Assembly (NCBI GenBank): GCA_029261595.1
Contig: JAJDAZ010000069.1
Coordinates: forward strand, 20,938 to 84,937
DNA length: 64,000 bases
Source: Nitrospinaceae bacterium
GTDB taxonomy: Bacteria; Nitrospinota; Nitrospinia; Nitrospinales; VA-1
Direction of reading: 5' to 3'
Both the position numbers and the translations under genes were made by a program. The notes under the pieces were generated by a model, which did no database searches, was not told where the DNA came from, and saw only the letters and a list, made by a program, of their open reading frames with translations. Of the stretch, positions 42,185 through 51,198 are shown piece by piece. The first letter of the stretch is position 1; each line of letters begins with the position of its first letter.

Positions 42185-43636
42185 ATGAAAAAAATAGTCA
42201 TCATAGGCGGCGGCATCGCCGGGCTGGCGGCGGCTCATCGTCTGCAGGAAGAAATCTCGCACGGCGCGGCCTTTGAATGCGTCGTTCTGGAAGCTTCGGA
42301 GCAGTTTGGCGGCAAGATCGCCACCGAACGGTTTGACGGGTTTGTCATCGAGCGCGGACCGGATTCGTTCATCTCCCAAAAACCGGCCGCTATTGAGTTA
42401 TGCAAAAAACTCGGTCTTGGCGACCGGCTGGTCGGCACCAATCAGGAACAAACCAAAACCTACGTGTACACCGGAAAAAAACTGGTGACCATGCCGGACG
42501 GTCTCAGCCTCATGATTCCCACTAAGTTCCTACCGTTTGCCCTGACCCCGCTTTTCAGTTGGCCCGGCAAAGCGCGCATGGCGCTGGACTTGCTCATTCC
42601 TAAAAAGCGCGGCAACGGCGACGAGAGCCTGGCTTCTTTCGTGCGCCGACGCATGGGCGAAGAGGCTTTAATAAAAATGGCTGAACCGATGCTGGCGGGG
42701 ATTTACGCGAGCGACCCTGAAACCATGAGCATCCACAGCACGTTCCCGATGTTCGTGCAGACTGAAAAAAAATACCGCTCTCTCATTCTTGGGATGCTGG
42801 CCCGCAAGCGTCAAATGCTCACGCAGAAACCCAGCCAGCCCAAACCCGGAAATAACTATCAGCCGTTTTCCCTGTTCATGACGCTTAAAAACGGTTTAGG
42901 AGAAATGGTCGACGCGGTGATCGAAAAATCGCCGGACGTTTCTTTTCGCACCAACGCCAAAGTGAGCGAGGTGACGGCAAAGAAAGATGCCACTGCCTGG
43001 CGCGTGCTCCTGGAAGGCGGCGAAGCAATCGACGCTGACGGGGTGATCTTCGCGACGCCGGCGAAACTGTCGGCAGAATTTCTACAACCCATCGCGCCCA
43101 AAGTGGCGGACTTATTAAATCAGATCAAATACGTGTCCACGGCGACCGCGACCCTGGCCTATCGCAAGGAGGGGTTTTCGCATCCGTTGAATGGATTCGG
43201 GTTCGTCGTTCCCCGGACCGAAGGACGAAAAATTCTGGCCTGCACCTGGACGTCTTCCAAATTTCCTCATCGCACTCCAAAAGGCTATGTCATGCTCAGG
43301 TGCTTTGTCGGCGGAGCCATGAATGAAAACCTTGCGGAACAGGATGAAAAAGCGATTGCGGCCATGGTCAAACAGGAACTGGCCGATCTCATGGGCATTC
43401 ATCAGGAGCCCGAAATTTGTAAGGTCTTTCACAATAAAAAATCCAATGTGCAGTATCGCGTCGGGCATGCGGGGTTGATCGATTCGGTGCAAAAGGAATT
43501 GCAAGCCTTCAACGGTCTTTTTCTCACCGGAAGCGCCTACACCGGTATCGGAATACCGGACTGCATTCAAAACGGCACCCGGACGGCGGAATCGGCGATC
43601 CAGTTTTTTGCGGACGAATCCCCAACAAAGGATTAG
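42185..43636 (+). CDS. hemG: protoporphyrinogen/coproporphyrinogen oxidase (HemY type)
   Basis: 483 aa. FAD-binding motif MKKIVIIGGGIAGLAAAHRL with GGKIATERFDGFVIERGPDSF follows the PPOX pattern, and FNGLFLTGSAYTGIGIPDCIQNG is the conserved C-terminal FAD/substrate motif. The enzyme oxidises (copro)porphyrinogen to the porphyrin in heme synthesis. The oxygen-dependent family name is HemY; hemG is a common database symbol. No other heme genes are adjacent. A stable hairpin follows the stop. Confidence 0.93.
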   Translation: MKKIVIIGGGIAGLAAAHRLQEEISHGAAFECVVLEASEQFGGKIATERFDGFVIERGPDSFISQKPAAIELCKKLGLGDRLVGTNQEQTKTYVYTGKKLVTMPDGLSLMIPTKFLPFALTPLFSWPGKARMALDLLIPKKRGNGDESLASFVRRRMGEEALIKMAEPMLAGIYASDPETMSIHSTFPMFVQTEKKYRSLILGMLARKRQMLTQKPSQPKPGNNYQPFSLFMTLKNGLGEMVDAVIEKSPDVSFRTNAKVSEVTAKKDATAWRVLLEGGEAIDADGVIFATPAKLSAEFLQPIAPKVADLLNQIKYVSTATATLAYRKEGFSHPLNGFGFVVPRTEGRKILACTWTSSKFPHRTPKGYVMLRCFVGGAMNENLAEQDEKAIAAMVKQELADLMGIHQEPEICKVFHNKKSNVQYRVGHAGLIDSVQKELQAFNGLFLTGSAYTGIGIPDCIQNGTRTAESAIQFFADESPTKD

Positions 43637-43643
43637 CATCTTA

Positions 43644-43674
43644 AGGTACGGATTCAAGAATTAAATCCGTACCT
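43644..43674 (+). terminator. stable hairpin after the heme gene
   Basis: AGGTACGGATT pairs perfectly with AATCCGTACCT (11 bp, 9-base loop). No T-run is present, so it is a terminator-like or RNA-stabilising structure. Confidence 0.45.
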
Positions 43675-43759
43675 AAACCAGGAAGTGTTGAGCGTCGTGA
43701 ACAAACTCCCCCTACGGATAGGGGTGTGTCACCCGCTTTTTGAACCAAAGGAGTTTTTC

Positions 43760-44959
43760 ATGAAATGGGCTTCAGCAATCACCACCCAGGATAATTTAGA
43801 ATCCGGCATCGATGAGGCGACAGAAAACATACTGTCTCAACTGGATGGAAAACCGGCGGACCTCTCGGTCATTTTTGTTTCACCGCATTATGCCGAGTGC
43901 TATAACGAGATTCCTGCCATGATCGCCAAACGATTCAACCCGGGGTTGCTCATCGGATGTTCCGGCGGCGGTATCATCGGCCAGGGGCAGGAGGCGGAAC
44001 AACAGCCCGCGTTCAGCATCACCTCGGCCCACCTGCCGGGGGTGACCGTTCAATCCATCCAAACCGAAACGATGGAGTTGCCCAATCAGGACACCGGCCC
44101 CAGCGTCTGGCGCGATTGGCTGGGGGTGTCGGCAGAAACTCAGCCACATTTCATATTTCTCGCCGACCCGTTTTCATTTCGCGGCGAGGAATTTCTCTCA
44201 GGAGTGGACTTTGCCTACCCCAACAGCAAAAAAGTCGGCGGGCTGGCGAGCGGCGCCCAGTCCCAGGGAGGCAATGCCCTGTATCTGGGAGATAAAATAT
44301 TTTCCGACGGGGTGGTCGGGGTGGCCCTGAGCGGCAATATCGAGATGGATACCATTGTGGCCCAGGGGTGTCGCCCGATCGGGCGACCGATGCAAATCAC
44401 CAAATGCAAACAGAACATGCTTTTGGAACTCGACAATGTTCCTCCCATGGAGGTTTTGCAGGACATCAACGAGTCCTTGAACGAAAACGACCGCAACCTG
44501 ATGAAAACTTCTTTGTTCCTGGGCATCGAAATGGACCCCCTGAAAGATGATCCGGGAAAAGGCGATTTTTTAATCCGAAATCTCATGGGAGTCGATCATC
44601 AATCGGGCGCGCTGGCCATCGGCACCATGTTGAGAGAAGGCCAGCTTGTGCAATTTCACCTGCGCGATAAAGTCATGTCTGCAGAAGACCTAGAGTTATT
44701 GCTCGCCCGTTATCAATCCGGCGGCAAAGCCGATGACGTTTCAGGAGCGTTGTTGTTTTCCTGTCTGGGCCGGGGGCAGCATTTATACGGCAAACGCAAT
44801 CACGACACGGATATGTTCAAAGATAAATTGGGCAATGTCCCGCTGGGCGGGTTTTTCTGTAACGGCGAAATAGGTCCCGTCGGAAAAGCCACCTTCCTAC
44901 ACGGATACACCAGCTCTTTTGGAATTTTTCGCCCTCAGTCCAGCAACCGAGAAGCATAG
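43760..44959 (+). CDS. stand-alone FIST-domain protein
   Basis: 399 aa from ATG 43760, with AAGGAG 6 bases upstream. The FIST N domain (F-box and intracellular signal transduction) includes FVSPHYAECYNEIPAMI...LLIGCSGGGIIGQGQE, FIFLADPFSFRGEEF and KKVGGLASGAQSQGGNALYLG. The FIST C domain follows with RPIGRPMQITKCKQNMLLELDNVPPMEVLQD and GALLFSCLGRGQHLYG...PLGGFFCNGEIGPVG. FIST domains are thought to bind small ligands such as amino acids (general knowledge). It is followed by the NifU-N-like gene by 48 bases. Confidence 0.88.
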   Translation: MKWASAITTQDNLESGIDEATENILSQLDGKPADLSVIFVSPHYAECYNEIPAMIAKRFNPGLLIGCSGGGIIGQGQEAEQQPAFSITSAHLPGVTVQSIQTETMELPNQDTGPSVWRDWLGVSAETQPHFIFLADPFSFRGEEFLSGVDFAYPNSKKVGGLASGAQSQGGNALYLGDKIFSDGVVGVALSGNIEMDTIVAQGCRPIGRPMQITKCKQNMLLELDNVPPMEVLQDINESLNENDRNLMKTSLFLGIEMDPLKDDPGKGDFLIRNLMGVDHQSGALAIGTMLREGQLVQFHLRDKVMSAEDLELLLARYQSGGKADDVSGALLFSCLGRGQHLYGKRNHDTDMFKDKLGNVPLGGFFCNGEIGPVGKATFLHGYTSSFGIFRPQSSNREA

Positions 44960-45007
44960 TATCTTCACGAGTTGTTTTTATTTTTAAATTTTATTGGAGA
45001 AAGATTT

Positions 45008-45274
45008 ATGGCTGTCGAAGTGACCGTTTCCACCACCCCCAATGAACACGCAATGAAATACACGCTCAATTGCAATGCCATCGAGTCCGGCTACAAGACC
45101 TATAAAAATCCTGGCGAAGCGGAAAGTTCTGCTGTGGCCAAGGCCCTGTTTGCCATCGAAGGCGTGGAGCAGGTATTTTTGATGGCCGACTTCGTGACCG
45201 TCAACAAAAAAGCCGACGCCAAATGGTCCAACATGGAGACCGCCGTTTTAGAAGCCATCCAGGCTTCCTTTTAA
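45008..45274 (+). CDS. NifU N-terminal-domain (Nfu_N) small protein
   Basis: 88 aa; ATG 45008 has GGAG 8 bases upstream. The sequence MAVEVTVSTTPNEHAMKYTL, SSAVAKALFAIEGVEQVFLMADFVTVNKKADAKW matches the N-terminal domain of Nfu-type scaffolds, including the FVTVNK strand. The C-terminal CxxC iron-sulfur domain of Nfu is absent, so it is a stand-alone domain, not a full scaffold. It lies between the FIST gene and the metal-hydrolase gene, likely one operon. Confidence 0.8.
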   Translation: MAVEVTVSTTPNEHAMKYTLNCNAIESGYKTYKNPGEAESSAVAKALFAIEGVEQVFLMADFVTVNKKADAKWSNMETAVLEAIQASF

Positions 45275-45305
45275 CATGTCTGGCCAGGGCCGTTAAACTC
45301 ACAGC

Positions 45306-46058
45306 ATGAAAATCACCATCCTGGGTTCGGGTACGGCGGTGCCTTCGCTTGAGCGCAACTCTTCTGGAATCCTGATTCAAAACCAGGGCACGAACTCCCT
45401 CATCGATTGCGGATACGGAACCCTGCACCAGTTATTGCGGTTGAAAATCACCTATCTGGACATCGACCGCATTTACTTCACCCACAATCATCCGGACCAC
45501 ATATACGACCTCGTCCCCTTATTATTTGCGGGTCGTTATCCCGGAGCCCCGCGCGAAAAAGTTCTGGAGATCGTCGCCGGACCGGGGTTTAGGGATTTTT
45601 TTGACGGCCTTCTAAAAGCCTACCAGGGATGGTTGACGCCAAGAACCTATGCGATCAACGTCATCGAGCAGGATGAAGAAATCCGCGAGTATGACGGGCT
45701 GAACGTCACCACAAAAAAAGTAAATCATCTGCCGATCAGCCGGGGCTACCGGATCATCGACCAAAAGGGGAGGGTGGCGGCATTTTCCGGAGACACCGAT
45801 TCATGCGAAGCAATGGTCGAGCTCGGGAAAAACGCCGATCTGATGGTCCTGGAATGCGCCATGCCGGACGAACAAAAAATCGAGGGTCATTTGTCTCCCA
45901 CCCCCGCGGCCCGACTCGCCCAAAAAGCCCAATGTAAAAAACTCTGCCTCACTCATTTTTATCCACCCTGCGACCTTGCTGGATTTCGCGACATTGTAGA
46001 GCGGGAATACACCGGCGAACTGTTCTTCGCCGAAGACCTGATGGAATTTCAGTTGTAA
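45306..46058 (+). CDS. metallo-beta-lactamase-fold hydrolase (RNase Z-like)
   Basis: 250 aa. MKITILGSGTAVPSLERNSSGILI and IDCGYGTLHQLLRL are followed by the metal motif YFTHNHPDHIYDLVPLLF (HxHxDH), VNHLPISRGYRI and VAAFSGDTDSCEAM with the late His in LCLTHFYPPCDLAGF. Without the RNase Z exosite arm and with a short chain, it could be a cyclic-nucleotide phosphodiesterase or other hydrolase. It follows the Nfu_N gene by 31 bases. Confidence 0.78.
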   Translation: MKITILGSGTAVPSLERNSSGILIQNQGTNSLIDCGYGTLHQLLRLKITYLDIDRIYFTHNHPDHIYDLVPLLFAGRYPGAPREKVLEIVAGPGFRDFFDGLLKAYQGWLTPRTYAINVIEQDEEIREYDGLNVTTKKVNHLPISRGYRIIDQKGRVAAFSGDTDSCEAMVELGKNADLMVLECAMPDEQKIEGHLSPTPAARLAQKAQCKKLCLTHFYPPCDLAGFRDIVEREYTGELFFAEDLMEFQL

Positions 46059-46113
46059 GATTCTGTACAGAAAAGAACTCCATCAACCATAAACCCATCG
46101 CACGTTTATATTC

Positions 46114-46165
46114 GGTCCAGCGGTGCGCTGGTCGCATGTTAATATTTGGTCCAGCGGTACGCTGG
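46114..46165 (+). repeat. two tandem copies of a dispersed palindrome
   Basis: GGTCCAGCGGTGCGCTGG and GGTCCAGCGGTACGCTGG, 34 bases apart, with CCAGCG-GTN-CGCTGG as core; a third copy is at 20001. The second copy ends at the stop codon of the minus-strand DUF115-like gene. It may act as a bidirectional terminator here. Confidence 0.6.
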
Positions 46166-47083
46166 TTATTTTTTTCGGTTCAACGCTTTTTTTAGGGTCC
46201 AGGCCACGTTCACCTTTTTACCGCAGTATTTATAGATGGCTTCGCCCAGAAGCATGACACCGCAATGGTCCCGCAAAATCCCCGCTTCACTGCAATTGAT
46301 GATCTCAACCGGGCAGTCCCGTTTCCAGGTGGCAAACGCCCAGTCGAACCATTGTTTGGATACGGACATGGCTTTCAGCGTGGGCAACCGCCGCCCGTGG
46401 ATGTCGGTTTCTAAAACCATATTTCCCTGCTGGCGTTGAAACGTGGTTTCCAGATTTTCATCGGCGTTTTCTCCCATCCTGCTGTAGGTTTTTTCCCTGG
46501 GATAAGACAGGTCCTGCCCTACAAACAGGATCGGATTGGTTCCCATCTGAAACGCCAGATCGTAAGCGATCGACAGCACCGTTCCGCCGGGAGTGAGATG
46601 CCCAAGGTGCGGGGCCTGCTTTTGAATCTGAGAGAGCCCGGGAATATCCGGGGCAAATTTGCTATAGAACACCACACCGCCTTCCCACAAATTCAGCACT
46701 TTGGGATGGATGATCGAAGGCGCGACCAGGGTCATTGCCTGTGTCGGGACCCCTTTAAAAAATTTACCGATGTCTTCCTGCGGGTCCAGGCAGGCGACAA
46801 ACGAGGGGGTGATGTCGTGTTCCAGGAGGGGCTTTAAGGCCGCGTCACTTGCGATGATGACGGCTTTGTCTTTCGCCTGGCCGAGAAGCTGAATGTTTTT
46901 ATCGAGCGACGGACCCGCACCGACCACAATGGCGGGAAAGTTTTGAAATTTGTTTTTCAACGACGCCACACCCGGATTTCTGTGGATGGCATTTTGATTC
47001 GACTGAAAATTTTGTTTCCAAAGGTCGTTGAATCTGAGGAGAGTGGCGGACTTGACTTCCTGAATGTGGCGGTCTTGGTTCAT
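46166..47083 (-). CDS. MptE-like / DUF115 motility-associated protein
   Basis: 305 aa. IVVGAGPSLDKNIQLLGQAKDKAVIIASDAALKPLLEHDITPSFVACLDPQ is the DUF115/6-hydroxymethylpterin pyrophosphokinase MptE-like core, found in the Maf glycosyltransferases of flagellin (general knowledge). FVGQDLSYPREKTYSR and the final CSEAGILRDHCGVMLLGEAI agree with the family. No long Maf C-terminal region is present. It is on the same strand as the flagellar hook operon but separated from it by a strong terminator; a link to flagellin glycosylation is inference. Confidence 0.78.
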   Translation of the reverse strand: MNQDRHIQEVKSATLLRFNDLWKQNFQSNQNAIHRNPGVASLKNKFQNFPAIVVGAGPSLDKNIQLLGQAKDKAVIIASDAALKPLLEHDITPSFVACLDPQEDIGKFFKGVPTQAMTLVAPSIIHPKVLNLWEGGVVFYSKFAPDIPGLSQIQKQAPHLGHLTPGGTVLSIAYDLAFQMGTNPILFVGQDLSYPREKTYSRMGENADENLETTFQRQQGNMVLETDIHGRRLPTLKAMSVSKQWFDWAFATWKRDCPVEIINCSEAGILRDHCGVMLLGEAIYKYCGKKVNVAWTLKKALNRKK

Positions 47084-47142
47084 GCCGACAATGTAACAAA
47101 AAACCAGGAAGAACCCAAACCGCAGGCTGAAATTTTCTCCAT

Positions 47143-47171
47143 AAAAAAAAGGCCCGGGAAAAACCCGGGCC
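47143..47171 (-). terminator. rho-independent terminator of the flgE operon
   Basis: On the minus strand GGCCCGGG pairs with CCCGGGCC over TTTTT, followed by eight Ts. It lies 30 bases after the flgE stop. Confidence 0.95.
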
Positions 47172-47200
47172 CCAGGAGATCCTGACTCAGCGTTAGAAAA

Positions 47201-48439
47201 CTAACGAACCAGGTTTACGGTTTCCGTCAGAAGATCATCTGTGGTGGTGATGACCCGGGCGCTGGCCTGGAACGCCTGTTGCGTCTGGATCATGGTGACG
47301 AATTCCGATGCCAGATCGACGTTGGACAATTCCAGTGAGCTGCCCAGTATCCCTCCAAATCCGCCGGTATTGGCGGCCCCGATGATGGGCTGGCCTGACT
47401 GGCCCGATTCGGCAAATAAGTTTTGACCGACCCGGCTCAAACCCACCGGAGATATAAAGTCAGCAAGCGCGACTTGAAATAAATTGGAAGACTGGCCATT
47501 GTTGAACAAACCGGAGATGATGCCATCGGAATTGGTGGACAACCCAAGCAGGGTTCCTGTCGGAAATCCGTCCTGTATCAAAGAGTTATTATTCGACTGT
47601 GCCGCGAATCCGGTGAGCTTGCGGTTGGTGGTGCCGCCGGCGTCGACCAGATCCCAGGTCAAAGTTTGTGCGGCGGCAGGCGGATTGGCGGAAGAATAAT
47701 CAATGGCGATAGAGAGATCTGCAATGCCTCCCCCGTTGAGGGATGAAATCTGCCCGGTGGTGTCGAAAGTGACGGTGCCGGTGCCGCCGGAAGTTACGGT
47801 GCCCTGAGACGGAGTGGCGGCAAACGTCCAGCTATTACCGGTCGCGGCTTTAGTGAACGCCAGACTCAAAATTACCTGGGAGCCGACCGAGTTGAAAATG
47901 GTCACCGGCGAAGTGAATGTGGTGCCGCCGGAGGACGCCGCATTTAGGTTTGCGCCCAGTGTGAATTCCGTGCTCGCCTGGGGTGCGGACTGCACTCCCG
48001 CCAGATCGATATCGGTGAGGGCGGATGAAGTGACGCCGTTGGTTATTTGAAAACCTTGCAGGGTTTCACCGGTAGAAGACTGAACCACCCCTTGATCGTT
48101 CAGCCGGAATTGTCCATTGCGAGTGTAAAAATTTCCCGTTCCGTTGTTGACGGTGAAAAATCCGGAGCCGTCCACAGCCAGATCCAACGCATTTGAGGAA
48201 GACTCAAAAGCTCCCTGGGAAAACGATTGCAATACGCTTTGCAATTGCGCGCCTCGACCAACCTGGCTGGTGGTGTCGCCGTTCGCAAGCAGGGTGCTGA
48301 AGACATCGCTGAACACTGCCTTACTTCCTTTAAAACCGACGGTGTTGACATTTGAAATATTGTCGCCGATCACATTCAACGCTTCCGCGTTACTGCTGAG
48401 ACCGGACACCCCTGTGAATAGCGAACTGATCAAGCCCAT
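47201..48439 (-). CDS. flgE: flagellar hook protein
   Basis: 412 aa, a normal hook protein length. The flagellar rod/hook N-terminus GLISSLFTGVSGLSSNAEALNVIGDNISNVNTVGFK and the C-terminus LELSNVDLASEFVTMIQTQQAFQASARVITTTDDLLTETV are both complete. The central region is variable with the expected ANLNAASSG and DGSGFF motifs. It assembles outside the cell through the flagellar export apparatus. A GAGGAG Shine-Dalgarno precedes the start. It is the third gene of fliK-flgD-flgE. Confidence 0.96.
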   Translation of the reverse strand: MGLISSLFTGVSGLSSNAEALNVIGDNISNVNTVGFKGSKAVFSDVFSTLLANGDTTSQVGRGAQLQSVLQSFSQGAFESSSNALDLAVDGSGFFTVNNGTGNFYTRNGQFRLNDQGVVQSSTGETLQGFQITNGVTSSALTDIDLAGVQSAPQASTEFTLGANLNAASSGGTTFTSPVTIFNSVGSQVILSLAFTKAATGNSWTFAATPSQGTVTSGGTGTVTFDTTGQISSLNGGGIADLSIAIDYSSANPPAAAQTLTWDLVDAGGTTNRKLTGFAAQSNNNSLIQDGFPTGTLLGLSTNSDGIISGLFNNGQSSNLFQVALADFISPVGLSRVGQNLFAESGQSGQPIIGAANTGGFGGILGSSLELSNVDLASEFVTMIQTQQAFQASARVITTTDDLLTETVNLVR

Positions 48440-48463
48440 GAGCCAAACTCCTCTTTTAAAAAT

Positions 48464-49138
48464 TTATATGCTGACACGCGAGATTTCGCTCACAGCTGTT
48501 TTTTGACCATTGATGACTGCCTGCGCTCCGTCCTGGCCAAAAATCACGTCGGTGATTTTTCCCGAGACAAAGGTCGTTGCCGAAATTTCCTCACCATTGA
48601 TGGTTTCGGCTTTTACCTGAAAAGTGTAGGCTCCCGGTGGGACGGATTTGCCTTCCGCGTCTTTTCCATTCCAGATGGCCTGGTTATTTCCCGCGGATTG
48701 ACTGGCCAGCGTCAAAGTCGTCACTTTATTACCGGTACTGTCAAAGATGTCGACCGACACTTGGGCCGCCTCTTCACTCAAAGAGAAATTCAGTGTCTTG
48801 GTCTCATCGGTGTTGTAATCGATACGGTCACCAGGTGAGTCCACATTTTTGCCGATCAGGTTGACCAGCGAGGAGTTGTTGACCGCCTGCTCGAAACTTT
48901 CAATTTGCTTCAGGTTGTCGTTGACGTTGGTCAATTGCTCCAGACTGCTGAATTGGGCCAATTGGGCGCTGAAGTCTTCCGCGCTCTGAGGGTCGAGAGG
49001 ATCCTGGGCTTGAAGTTGAGCGACCAGGAGCTTTAAAAAATCATTTTTGCCCAGTTCGTTGGCGTTGGCAACATCACCGGAAGCCGCCCCTGCGGAGTCG
49101 GATGAAGCGGTTAAGTTAGGTGTCAATCCTGATATCAT
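48464..49138 (-). CDS. flgD: flagellar hook-capping scaffold
   Basis: 224 aa. The FlgD N-terminal motif NDFLKLLVAQLQAQDPLDPQSAEDFSAQLAQFSSLEQLTNVNDNL is unmistakable. The later part has SLVNLIGKNVDSPGD and the C-terminal FLG-type Ig domain (FQVKAETINGEEISATTFVSGKI). FlgD caps the growing hook. GGAG lies before the ATG. It is 24 bases upstream of flgE and 57 bases after fliK, all on one transcript from the sigma-54-like promoter. Confidence 0.96.
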   Translation of the reverse strand: MISGLTPNLTASSDSAGAASGDVANANELGKNDFLKLLVAQLQAQDPLDPQSAEDFSAQLAQFSSLEQLTNVNDNLKQIESFEQAVNNSSLVNLIGKNVDSPGDRIDYNTDETKTLNFSLSEEAAQVSVDIFDSTGNKVTTLTLASQSAGNNQAIWNGKDAEGKSVPPGAYTFQVKAETINGEEISATTFVSGKITDVIFGQDGAQAVINGQKTAVSEISRVSI

Positions 49139-49195
49139 ATTTTAAATCTCCAAAAATCTCGATTTGATTGAATTCAATGATTTTATTTTCTGTTG

Positions 49196-50698
49196 TTATG
49201 CAAACACACTCAACGATTTCGTATCGTAGTTGAGGACCCGCGATTGCCCCGCCACCAGATTTTCAACTGGCGTTTCGGGAATGGTGCTTTGCTCCGCGTA
49301 GGGGGACCCCTTAAAATTTGAGCGGCCCTCGTGCGCCGTATTTTGCTGGCCTGCTTGGCCCTCGTCGCCGCCCACGAGAACGGTGAAGCTGTCCACTTTC
49401 AGTCCCTGATTTTGCATAGAATCACGAAGCTGGGTCAAATTATTTTCGATGATTTGTTTGACCGTATGGCTCTCCGCGATGACCACGGTGCGTACCGTAT
49501 CCCCAGCGGTCGTCACATTCATGCGAATCGTCCCCAAAGAAGGCGGGTCCAATCGGATCTTTATTTCGCTTTGCGAACCATTACTGCGCAGAGAAACTTT
49601 ATTGATGATTTGATTGATGACTCTTGCTTCCGTGGTTCCCTTGGCGCTCAAAGTTTCGGCGGAAACGGATTTTGCTCCATCAACCGCTTTGGCGGTGGAA
49701 TCCGAAACCGCATTGACATTTTGTACCTGCACTTCGGTTGGCGGCTTTATTCCCTGTGAACTCTTGAGCGGATTATTGGCGGCAATATTTTGCGCCTGCA
49801 CTGGGGTTGCCGGATTAACAGGAGGTTGAAAAAGTTCTTCTAATTTCTGAGGAGAAACGATGGCCTTGTCCGCGGGCTTTTGACTCAATTCCTGAACCGG
49901 TTCTTTGGCCGCCTGGGTCAGCACTTTTTCGATGGATGCCTGACGTTGCGGCTTGCCCTCTTTCGGGTTGAGTTCTGAAAACTGCGAAAGAAAATCCGCC
50001 TTGCCCTCAGCCGATTTTTCGCCGCTCAGTTTCACCAGAACATCGTCCGCAACCTCTTTGTTGGCTTGAAGAGAAGCCTGGTTGCCTTGCACCGATTGAA
50101 ATTTTGTTAGCAGGGTTTTGGCTTCCTGCTCGGTCAATCCCGCTTTGACCAATAATTCTGCGGCCTGCCCCCCTTGACCATTCAGGAGAGAAAGAAGTTT
50201 TTGTTGTTGCGCCACCAGGTCCACCGAGCCCTCAACGGTGAAATCGTCCGGGTTCAGGTTCAACTGCTGGGCCAGTGACTGGAGCAGAGCATTTATGTCC
50301 GTATAGGCTTGACCATCCTTTGGATCGGATGAATCGGTTCGCTCCAGCGGCTGAGTTTTGCCGTCAGCATCTGCCGGACGTTGGCTCGTGTTTTCGCCAG
50401 TTGCCACACTCTCTTTATAATTGGTATCTGAGGTCTCCTCCGCCGGGGGTCGGACAGACTCATCCACCGGACGGTTTTCCGGACGGTCCGCTCTATTCTG
50501 CTCCGCCGACGGAGTCCGATCCGGGCGGTCATTCTGGGCGGACGAATGGTTTTCTTTGGCGACAGAAGATTCCCGGACGGCGTCCTTCATATAGTTTTGA
50601 AACGAACTATCGCCCAGATTGGCGATATCCCCAGCGAGGGGCACGTTTCCGACCGTAGGAGTGGGAAGAATCGAAAGTATGTTTGTCTGATTGACCAC
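49196..50698 (-). CDS. fliK: flagellar hook-length control protein
   Basis: The GTG at 50698 (VVNQTNILSILPTP) is preferred: the ATG at 50764 lies inside the sigma-54-like promoter and would add an improbable hydrophobic leader. This gives ~500 aa. The middle is Gln/Lys-rich and low-complexity; the C-terminal FliK domain has SLRSNGSQSEIKIRLDPPSLGTIRMNVTTAGDTVRTVVIAESHTVKQIIENNLTQLRDSMQNQGLKVDSFTVLVGG. It regulates hook length at the export gate. It heads the operon. Confidence 0.92.
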   Translation of the reverse strand: MVNQTNILSILPTPTVGNVPLAGDIANLGDSSFQNYMKDAVRESSVAKENHSSAQNDRPDRTPSAEQNRADRPENRPVDESVRPPAEETSDTNYKESVATGENTSQRPADADGKTQPLERTDSSDPKDGQAYTDINALLQSLAQQLNLNPDDFTVEGSVDLVAQQQKLLSLLNGQGGQAAELLVKAGLTEQEAKTLLTKFQSVQGNQASLQANKEVADDVLVKLSGEKSAEGKADFLSQFSELNPKEGKPQRQASIEKVLTQAAKEPVQELSQKPADKAIVSPQKLEELFQPPVNPATPVQAQNIAANNPLKSSQGIKPPTEVQVQNVNAVSDSTAKAVDGAKSVSAETLSAKGTTEARVINQIINKVSLRSNGSQSEIKIRLDPPSLGTIRMNVTTAGDTVRTVVIAESHTVKQIIENNLTQLRDSMQNQGLKVDSFTVLVGGDEGQAGQQNTAHEGRSNFKGSPYAEQSTIPETPVENLVAGQSRVLNYDTKSLSVFA

Positions 50699-50747
50699 GT
50701 ATTTTTTCCAACACAATATTAAACAATCATTTCCAAACTCCAATAAA

Positions 50748-50764
50748 AGCAAAAGATATGCCAA
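50748..50764 (-). promoter_or_regulatory. sigma-54-like promoter of fliK-flgD-flgE
   Basis: Minus strand reads TTGGCATATCTTTTGCT, GG and GC 10 bases apart, a near match to YTGGCACGRNNNTTGCW. It implies a leader of about 40 bases to the GTG start at 50698 and removes the longer start. Confidence 0.65.
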
Positions 50765-51068
50765 AACGGATAAACAGCCGGAAAAGCGTTTTAAAATGGA
50801 AGATTATGGATTTAATCGAATTTGATCAAATAAGATCAAATAAGGCAATAACTTCCCGGTGGGGAAAAAATATCTTGGTCCCCGCACTTGCAGGGAATTG
50901 ACTTATGAGAGACCTTAATTCCGGTGGAAACATTTTTTCTCGCAGAAGAAGGCTCCTGTTTTTTTAATACCGGCGGGAACCACCCTCCCTTTTTACCTCG
51001 GTCGAAGGGAGTGGGAGAGTGTCGGGAGTCGAAAATTTTGCGATTTTTCCAGACGGGAACATATGCAG

Positions 51069-51097
51069 TTGATTTTTTGGCACAAAAACGGTTAAAT
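51069..51097 (+). promoter_or_regulatory. sigma-70-like promoter of tRNA-Thr
   Basis: TTGATT and TTAAAT separated by 17 bases, ending 27 bases before the tRNA. The gap 50765-51123 otherwise shows no gene; a GATCAAATAA direct repeat is at 50824-50843. Confidence 0.4.
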
Positions 51098-51123
51098 AAC
51101 CTTCCTTCCAGACACCCAAAAAA

Positions 51124-51198
<75 letters not shown>

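Noticed and set aside
50699..50764. Longer fliK start with hydrophobic leader
   Set aside because: It lies across the sigma-54-like promoter and would add an improbable membrane segment.
50824..50843. GATCAAATAA direct repeat as a regulatory site
   Set aside because: Only two copies in AT-rich DNA; not supported by neighbouring features.
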